A DNA stretch of 54,908 nucleotides, from positions 1 through 54,908 of the forward strand of contig VGTH01000037.1 in the NCBI GenBank assembly GCA_016874755.1, read 5' to 3'. The notes under the pieces were generated by a model. The model ran no database searches, was not told the origin of the DNA, and saw only the letters and a program-made list of their open reading frames with translations. The position numbers were made by a program, and so were the translations under genes. The first letter of the stretch is position 1. Every line of letters starts with the position of its first letter. Source of the stretch: Deltaproteobacteria bacterium. GTDB lineage: Bacteria > Desulfobacterota > Binatia > UBA9968. Of this stretch, positions 49,858 to 54,908 are shown one piece after another.

Positions 49858-51135
49858 ATGTCGCTTTCTTCTGAATCTCCCGCGAGTGCTGCGGCGGCGC
49901 TACGCGAGCGCGCCAACGCTCTGCATCAGCAGATACTCACCGTCGACAGTCACATCGATTTCGCGCCGGCCGACCTCACCGGCGAACGCAACTATTCGGA
50001 GCGGCTGGAAACCCAATTCAACTTGCCGCTGATGATCGAAGGCGGCCTGGCGGCGGCGTTCTTCATCGTCTACGTCGGCCAGACCCGCGAGGCGCAGCAT
50101 CCCGAGGCGCTTCAGACAACCGGCTACGAGCGCGCCTACAAGCACGCGGTTGAAAAGTTCGACGCCGTCAAACGCTTTACTACTGAGATCGCCGGCGACA
50201 AGATTGCCCTCGCGCTGACCGCCAGCGATGTGCGCCGCATAACGGACATGGGCAAGAAAGTCGCGTTGATCGGCGTCGAAAACGGTTATCCGCTCGGCGC
50301 GGACATCGCCCGGGTCGAAGAGTTTTACCAGCGCGGCGCGCGCTATCTGTCACTGACCCACAATGGCCACAATCAGCTGGGCGACTCGCACACCGGCGAG
50401 AAAGAAGGCTGGAAATGGCACGGCGTCTCGCCGCTCGGCAAACAAGTCATCGCCGCATTGAATCGCTGCGGCATCATGGTCGACGTCTCGCACGCCTCGA
50501 AAGAAGCGATGCTGCAAACCGCCGCCCTGTCAAAGGCGCCGATCATCGCGTCCCACTCGAGCTGCCGTGCGTTGTGCGATTCGAGCCGCAACTTGGACGA
50601 CGAACAATTATTAGCGCTCAAGCACACCGGCGGCGTCATTCAAATCGTCGCCTACGATCTCTTTCTGAAAAAGCTGACGCCCGATTCACCACAGAGAAGC
50701 TCGGCCCTGGCCGCAGCGCGCCAGGAGTTTGGCCTGCCCGAACCCAACCACTTCGCCAGCCGCGCCCGCTACCACGCGCTGCTGAAAAGTCTTTCCGAAC
50801 ATCAGCGCGCTATCTACGAAGAAAAACTTGCCGCCATCGCTGAAGCCTTCCCCGGCGACCCAGCCACCAGCATCGACGATTTGCTGGACCACGTCGACCA
50901 CGCGGTGAAACTGCTCGGTATTGACCACGTCGGCATCGCGTCTGACTTCGACGGCGGCGGTGGCGTCGCCGGTTGGAACGACGCCGGCGAAACTCGCAAC
51001 GTGACTTTGGAATTAATCCGCCGCGGCTACAGCGCTGCACAGATCGCCAAACTCTGGGGCGGCAATATCCTGCGAGTGATGGAAGCAGCGCAGACGGTGG
51101 CAACGATTTCGCCAACCACACAGTGGCGGCACTGA
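49858..51135 (+). CDS. Membrane dipeptidase (peptidase M19)
   Basis: The 425-aa zinc dipeptidase has the H-x-D metal pair in VDSHIDF, the bridging Glu in ALIGVENGYPLG, the histidines of VDVSHASKE and IIASHSSCRAL, and the final Asp in VGIASDFDGGGGVAGW. M19 enzymes cut dipeptides, often with D-residues, or related amides. No clear signal peptide is present at the ATG 49858; a TTG at 49819 would add 13 residues but not a proper leader. The family often has about 350-400 residues, so the N-terminal 30 residues are an extension. Confidence 0.85.
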   Translation: MSLSSESPASAAAALRERANALHQQILTVDSHIDFAPADLTGERNYSERLETQFNLPLMIEGGLAAAFFIVYVGQTREAQHPEALQTTGYERAYKHAVEKFDAVKRFTTEIAGDKIALALTASDVRRITDMGKKVALIGVENGYPLGADIARVEEFYQRGARYLSLTHNGHNQLGDSHTGEKEGWKWHGVSPLGKQVIAALNRCGIMVDVSHASKEAMLQTAALSKAPIIASHSSCRALCDSSRNLDDEQLLALKHTGGVIQIVAYDLFLKKLTPDSPQRSSALAAARQEFGLPEPNHFASRARYHALLKSLSEHQRAIYEEKLAAIAEAFPGDPATSIDDLLDHVDHAVKLLGIDHVGIASDFDGGGGVAGWNDAGETRNVTLELIRRGYSAAQIAKLWGGNILRVMEAAQTVATISPTTQWRH

Positions 51136-51212
51136 GCCGGTAGAAACGGTAGCGACTTATTAGCGCCCGTTCACAAAAGAAAATGAAACCGTATCTATGG
51201 TAGGTTGGCGAG

Positions 51213-51407
51213 ATGAAACCGTTTGTGCGCTATACGGCCCTGTTTCTAGCCCTTATCTTTCTCGCCGGCGCGGGACTCGCATGGGCAGAGTTGATGCACG
51301 AGGCCGATCTCTTCACTAACCCTAAAGTAAAACCAGCAACGGGGTTTCTCGTCACCGGACTAATATTTCTAGGTCTGGCATTGCGAGGCTGGCGCAGGGG
51401 AAGCTAA
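51213..51407 (+). CDS. Small two-helix membrane protein, 64 aa
   Basis: The frame encodes a hydrophobic segment YTALFLALIFLAGAGLAWA, a polar middle (HEADLFTNPKVKPATG) and a second segment FLVTGLIFLGLALRGW with a basic end RRGS. That gives two membrane helices, or a signal plus one helix. The ribosome site is poor (TTGGCGAG). I do not recognise it. It has a protein-like composition and no better alternative frame, so I keep it at moderate confidence. Confidence 0.45.
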   Translation: MKPFVRYTALFLALIFLAGAGLAWAELMHEADLFTNPKVKPATGFLVTGLIFLGLALRGWRRGS

Positions 51408-51421
51408 CTGCCACTCTCCGA

Positions 51422-52414
51422 TTATCTCCCCGCTTCCAACTCTTTCCAAACCTGCCGGGCAAAAGAGAAGTCGCGCACGTCGTCCACGGTTTTCTTCTTT
51501 TCGTTGCCCAGTCGTTCGATAAAACTCTCCATCTCGGCGTCGCTCATGATGCCGTCACGCAGGATCGATTTCAGCTCGACGTCGTAGGAGCGCGCGGCGA
51601 TCTCGGGTGTCTGTTTCACCCACTGCAGCAGAACTTTGATCGTCTCCGCCTTGTTTTCTTCGATGAAGCGATTGGCGCGCAGCAGGGCGCGCACACCGCG
51701 TCGGACGAATTGGGGGTTTTCTTTGATCAATTTCTCCGAAGTAATCATGCCGGAGGCCGGCATGCCGATCTCCGGCGGGCCGGCGAAGACTTTGCCGCCG
51801 GCTTTCTGCGCCATCAGATCGTGCGGCGGCGACAGCACGGTCACCTCCACCGCGCCGGTAGTGACCGATTGTAAGCGCACCGAGGTGTCGCCCAATGCGA
51901 CCGGCTGGAGCTGCGCGGGATTGAGACCCTTGGATCGCAGCAACTCTTCGGCGACGAGATGATCCGCGCCTCGAATGCTTGAAACGCCGAGCTTCTTGCC
52001 GCGCAGCTCTTGCACGTCTTTGATGCTCGGATGGGCGATCAAATAGTAGACGCCCTTCTTAAATGCGACAACGACGATCTTCAATGGAAATCCGGAAAGA
52101 ATACCGCGCACGGTGCTAACGAACGTGCCCGTAAAAGCAACGTCGCCGTTCAGCAGGGCCATCGTCCCAAGCCGCGGATTGGCTTGAATAATCTCGACGT
52201 CCATCCCCTCGTCACGAAAAAAACCCTTGCTCGCAGCGACGTAGTACGACACGCTGGTGTTGCTGCGGCTGGAGATCGAAATGCTCACTTTCTGAGTCTG
52301 GCCGAGCGCCGAATCGACAAAGAAGACCGCCGCGGTGATACCCATCGCGACCGCCAGAGAAAGCGCGCAAATCCCGAACCGCGCGTCTTCGGTTTTCAAT
52401 TTCCCATTTTTCAT
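51422..52414 (-). CDS. NMT1/SsuA-type ABC substrate-binding protein
   Basis: The 330-aa protein has a hydrophobic leader (ICALSLAVAMGITAAVFFVDSALG) and the NMT1 pattern (VSISISSRSNTSVSYYVAASKGFFRDEGMDVEII, LRGKKLGVSSIRGADHLVAEELL, a C-terminal SYDVELKSILRDG). It is a close paralogue of the next protein upstream. Its first residues (KNGKLKTE) are coded by a heptamer repeat that also supplies the stop of the upstream gene; the true signal begins only after it. No permease gene is present nearby. Confidence 0.85.
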   Translation of the reverse strand: MKNGKLKTEDARFGICALSLAVAMGITAAVFFVDSALGQTQKVSISISSRSNTSVSYYVAASKGFFRDEGMDVEIIQANPRLGTMALLNGDVAFTGTFVSTVRGILSGFPLKIVVVAFKKGVYYLIAHPSIKDVQELRGKKLGVSSIRGADHLVAEELLRSKGLNPAQLQPVALGDTSVRLQSVTTGAVEVTVLSPPHDLMAQKAGGKVFAGPPEIGMPASGMITSEKLIKENPQFVRRGVRALLRANRFIEENKAETIKVLLQWVKQTPEIAARSYDVELKSILRDGIMSDAEMESFIERLGNEKKKTVDDVRDFSFARQVWKELEAGR

Positions 52415-52430
52415 TTTCAATTTCCCAGTT
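52393..52430. repeat. Heptamer array (unit TTTTCAA/TTTCCCA) across a gene junction
   Basis: Five exact 7-base steps alternate between TTTTCAA and TTTCCCA types. On the minus strand the array provides the last codons and TGA of one binding-protein gene and the ATG and first codons of the next. Confidence 0.82.
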
Positions 52431-53373
52431 CTTTCAGCGCCGCCCGGGCAAAGGAAAAATCACGAATCTCGTCGAGCGGCCGCTTCTTGTCCGCCAGTCT
52501 TTCCATCTGCGCTTCGATCTCGGCGTCGGTCATGGTGCCGTCCTTCGACAGCGCTTTGAACTCGACATCGTAGGAACGCGCGGCATATTCGATCTTCTGC
52601 GCCACGTACTGGGTCATGATGCGCAAGGTTTCATCGCGATTGGCCTCGATAAAGCGATTGGCTTTCAACAACGCGCGAATAGTTTTTCGCAGCGCCAACG
52701 GATTCTCTTTAATAAATTTGTCGGCGACGAAGAGCCCGGAGGACGGCACACCGATCTCCGGTGGGCCGGAGATCGCTTTCAAGCCCTGGTTCTGCAAAAG
52801 AATGTCGTAGGGCGGCGGCACGGACACCGCTTGCACGATGCCGGTCACGACCGCTTGCAGACGCAGCGACGGATCGCCCACGGCGATCGCCTGCACCGAG
52901 TTGGGATCGACGCCTTTCATGCGCAAGAGCTCGCGGCCAATGATATGATCCCCGCCATTGACCGCGGTGACGCCGAGTTTTTTGCCCTTTAGATCCTGCG
53001 GCTCTTTGATGATCTCCGGGCGCACCATCAAATAGTACAGTCCTTTTTTTAGCAAGATAAAGACCGTCTTCATCGGGAAACCCTGCACGACGCCGCGAAA
53101 GGTGCTGACAAATGAGGTCGTAAACGTCACGTCGCCGTTCAGCACCGCCAATGCGCCCAGCCGTGGATTGACCTGAATGAATTCGACCTCCAGTCCCTCT
53201 TCTTTGAAAAGTCCGCGCGCCTGGGCGACATAGTAGGTGGTGTTGGTATTGCTGCGGCTCGACAGCGAAATGCGGATTTTTTGCAGCGGCGCCTGCGCCT
53301 GAGCGAAGGGCGCGAAGCTCGCAACCATCGCTACGATCATACCGAGCCCAACGAAATAGCTCCGAACTCTCAT
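52417..53373 (-). CDS. NMT1/SsuA-type ABC substrate-binding protein (tandem paralogue)
   Basis: The 318-aa protein has a signal peptide (LGMIVAMVASFAPFAQAQAP) and then IRISLSSRSNTNTTYYVAQARGLFKEEGLEVEFIQ, DLKGKKLGVTAVNGGDHIIGRELL and KYAARSYDVE-like late motifs. It shares SSRSNT, GPPEIG and RSYDVE segments with the product of the gene at 51422, so the two come from a tandem duplication. They likely bind related anions. The absence of permease and ATPase genes leaves their transport partner unknown. Confidence 0.87.
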   Translation of the reverse strand: MRVRSYFVGLGMIVAMVASFAPFAQAQAPLQKIRISLSSRSNTNTTYYVAQARGLFKEEGLEVEFIQVNPRLGALAVLNGDVTFTTSFVSTFRGVVQGFPMKTVFILLKKGLYYLMVRPEIIKEPQDLKGKKLGVTAVNGGDHIIGRELLRMKGVDPNSVQAIAVGDPSLRLQAVVTGIVQAVSVPPPYDILLQNQGLKAISGPPEIGVPSSGLFVADKFIKENPLALRKTIRALLKANRFIEANRDETLRIMTQYVAQKIEYAARSYDVEFKALSKDGTMTDAEIEAQMERLADKKRPLDEIRDFSFARAALKELGN

Positions 53374-53484
53374 GCCTTGCTCCTTGTCCAGCGGCTGCCG
53401 ATCGGCTGTTTCTCAAACTTTCTCCCTATGTAGGCTAGCCAAAGTCTCTTTACAAGCCGCTCCGATCTAGCTTAGAGTTCCGCG

Positions 53485-53634
53485 ATGAAGCGTTGTCGTT
53501 CTTACTGTTGGTGCAATGTGCTTTCTTCGCGGCCAGTGCCTTGGCCAATCCTCTTCGACAACAGCGTCGTCAATAGCTTGGAGAAAAGCGGATTTCTCAA
53601 GGAGATCTGGGGCAATGAAAACTATCGGCGTTAG
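53485..53634 (+). pseudogene. Internal-deletion remnant of a substrate-binding protein gene
   Basis: The first part encodes a signal peptide (LLLVQCAFFAASALA) that needs a one-base frame change after the ATG at 53485. From about 53548 a different frame gives DNSVVNSLEKSGFLKEIW and a GNENYRR end with a stop. This tail is nearly the same as the C-terminus of the intact neighbour (DNTFVNNLEKSGFMKEIW). Some 300 codons between leader and tail are missing. The remnant tail overlaps the first 20 bases of the intact gene in another frame. Confidence 0.85.
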
Positions 53635-54664
53635 AAGTTCTGCGCAGCAAATCCTCCTTGCGGCCCTCTGGGTCGCATGGTCTTGGTCGGCGGCATTCGC
53701 GACTCACTACTTGCCCAAGCCCGGCGAGAAAACCCTGTCGATGAAAATATCGACCTGCGCCATCTCGGGCGGCTTCGTCCATCTTTACACCGCGCTGGAC
53801 AATGGCCTCTTCGATAAATACGGCATGAAGTTCGAAAACATTTTCATCCGCGGCAGCGCGCAAAACATGACGGCGCTCGCCACCGACGAAGTGCAGTTCA
53901 CCTACTGCGCTGCGGATGGAACCATTCCCGGCCTCGCCACCGGCGTCGATGTCAAACTGGTCGCCGCGCCGCTGATCAAACTGCCCTACGTTTTGATCAC
54001 CCGCAAGGAGATCAAACGGGTCGAAGACTTGAAGGGCAAGGCGCTCGGCATTGCCCGCGCCGGCGACTTAAGCGACCGGCTCTCCCGCGCGGTAGTGAAA
54101 AAATTCGGCATGGCGCCCGACAGCGTGATGATTCGCCCCATCGGCGGCAGCCAGGGGGAACGCTATCAGGCGATGGCGGCCAATGTCGTCCAGGGGGTGA
54201 TCATCACGCCGCCGATGGACGTGCGCGCCAAGAACGAAGGCTACAACGTGCTCTACCGTTTGATCGAGCTCGACTTGCCGTTTCTCTACAGCAGCCTGCA
54301 CACCAGCCATAAGATGCTGCGCGAGCGTCCCGAGATTGTCCAGCGCATGGTCGCTGCCTTCGCCGAGATCGTTCATTTCGTCGACAAGAATCCCGACAAA
54401 GCCAAGGCGTCCATCGCCAAAGCGATGCGCGTCAAAGACGAAGAGGCGCTGCAATCTTCCTACAACGTGTATGCCCGTGAAATCCTCGACCGCACCATGG
54501 TCGTGCCCGGCCGCACCGTCGCCGAAGCCGTCGACCTCGCCCGCGAAGGCGGCACCACGGTGCGGCGCAAACCGGAAGAGATCTACGACAACACGTTTGT
54601 CAACAACTTGGAAAAGAGTGGATTCATGAAAGAGATCTGGGGGAGTGAGAATTACAGACGCTAA
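53615..54664 (+). CDS. NMT1/SsuA-type ABC substrate-binding protein
   Basis: The 349-aa protein has a signal peptide (QQILLAALWVAWSWSAAFATHY). The mature part shows KISTCAISGGFVHLYTALDNGLFDKYGM, VQFTYCAADGTIPGLATGVDVKLVAAP, RVEDLKGKALGIARAGDLSDRLSRAVVKKFG and a helical end with EIVQRMVAAFAEIVHFV. The ATG at 53615 is chosen because upstream in-frame codons belong to the remnant of a deleted paralogue. The ribosome site GGAGATCTGGGG lies within that remnant. The ligand is unknown and no permease gene is next to it. Confidence 0.86.
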   Translation: MKTIGVRSSAQQILLAALWVAWSWSAAFATHYLPKPGEKTLSMKISTCAISGGFVHLYTALDNGLFDKYGMKFENIFIRGSAQNMTALATDEVQFTYCAADGTIPGLATGVDVKLVAAPLIKLPYVLITRKEIKRVEDLKGKALGIARAGDLSDRLSRAVVKKFGMAPDSVMIRPIGGSQGERYQAMAANVVQGVIITPPMDVRAKNEGYNVLYRLIELDLPFLYSSLHTSHKMLRERPEIVQRMVAAFAEIVHFVDKNPDKAKASIAKAMRVKDEEALQSSYNVYAREILDRTMVVPGRTVAEAVDLAREGGTTVRRKPEEIYDNTFVNNLEKSGFMKEIWGSENYRR

Positions 54665-54695
54665 CCTTTACGATGAAGCCACCATGTTTTTCAGG

Positions 54696-54908
54696 CTATT
54701 CTTCCAGCTGTACCAACTCCATCAGTTCGTCTCTAGTTATTTCCTTCCTTAACAGTTCATCCGGCCGAATTACTAAATCAAAGATGTCACGTTTTTGCGC
54801 AAGCTTCTGCTCGATTTTTTCCTCCAAAGTCCCCTTAGCAGTAATCGTGAAGACGATAACTTCTCGTTCCTGACCGATTCGATGAACGCGGTCAATTGCC
54901 TGATCTTC
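54696..54908 (-). CDS. C-terminal end of a SNF2-family helicase (partial)
   Basis: The last 70 codons of a gene that runs out of the window encode EDQAIDRVHRIGQEREVIVF, which is helicase motif VI of Swi2/Snf2 ATPases, followed by KGTLEEKIEQKLAQKRDIFD and an acidic end ELMELVQLEE. Such proteins translocate along DNA and remodel protein-DNA complexes. Only the C-terminus is visible, so no subfamily can be given. It converges on the binding-protein gene. Confidence 0.88.
   Translation of the reverse strand, partial: EDQAIDRVHRIGQEREVIVFTITAKGTLEEKIEQKLAQKRDIFDLVIRPDELLRKEITRDELMELVQLEE

Overview
The window is about 55 kb of high-GC chromosomal DNA. No phage, plasmid, IS element, integrase or CRISPR array is visible. 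The style of gene content is many orphan periplasmic solute-binding proteins without permeases, amidohydrolase-2 proteins, SDRs, a luciferase-like oxidoreductase and molybdenum enzymes. This suggests an uncultivated soil or sediment lineage of the Desulfobacterota/Binatota/Rokubacteria/Tectomicrobia kind. That placement is inference from gene content; no marker gene is present to fix it.

Layout. 0-11 kb: a Tim44-like protein, an amidohydrolase, a TctC-type binding protein, a sigma-54 activator with a stand-alone receiver, an SDR, an NMT1-type binding protein, an unusual ferredoxin with a membrane protein, a leaderless NMT1 protein and a GT9 glycosyltransferase. 11-16 kb: a lipoprotein binding protein coupled to a sensor kinase split by one in-frame amber codon, then a hemerythrin and a ferritin-like protein. 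16.5-25 kb: an apparent class I (ATP-dependent) benzoyl-CoA reductase operon in the order C-B-A-D. It continues with an SDR, a degenerate amidohydrolase, an 82-aa cysteine protein, two crotonases and a GNAT acetyltransferase, which is a plausible dearomatisation plus modified beta-oxidation unit. 25-30 kb: a deacetylase, several decaying genes and small secreted or membrane proteins.

30-40.5 kb: a cupredoxin-like protein, then a textbook -24/-12 sigma-54 promoter, an Rrf2 regulator with an IscR-like cysteine triad, and a type II DMSO-reductase-family operon. That operon encodes a gamma subunit fused to two cytochrome c domains, a Tat-exported NarG/Nxr-sized alpha subunit, a small unknown protein, a NarH-like beta subunit, a TorD-like chaperone and an unknown zinc-ribbon protein. 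This is the best candidate for an undescribed respiratory or hydrocarbon-oxidising system; its substrate cannot be read from sequence. 40.5-55 kb: a double gene scar (FmdE and P-type ATPase), an orphan xanthine-dehydrogenase-type large subunit coupled to OsmC, tRNA-Asn, a Mut7-C protein, a carboxylesterase, HtpX, a luciferase-like enzyme, an MFS transporter, an M19 dipeptidase, three NMT1 binding proteins plus the remnant of a fourth, and the end of a SNF2 helicase.

The most striking hidden signal is a set of short, degenerate 7-bp-period tandem arrays. Each has its own heptamer. They sit mainly in the spacers inside operons (bcrC/bcrB, bcrA/bcrD, SDR/amidohydrolase and every major junction of the Mo-enzyme operon) and often run into the ends of the adjacent proteins. 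The window also records repeated gene decay by internal deletion and fusion of fragments.
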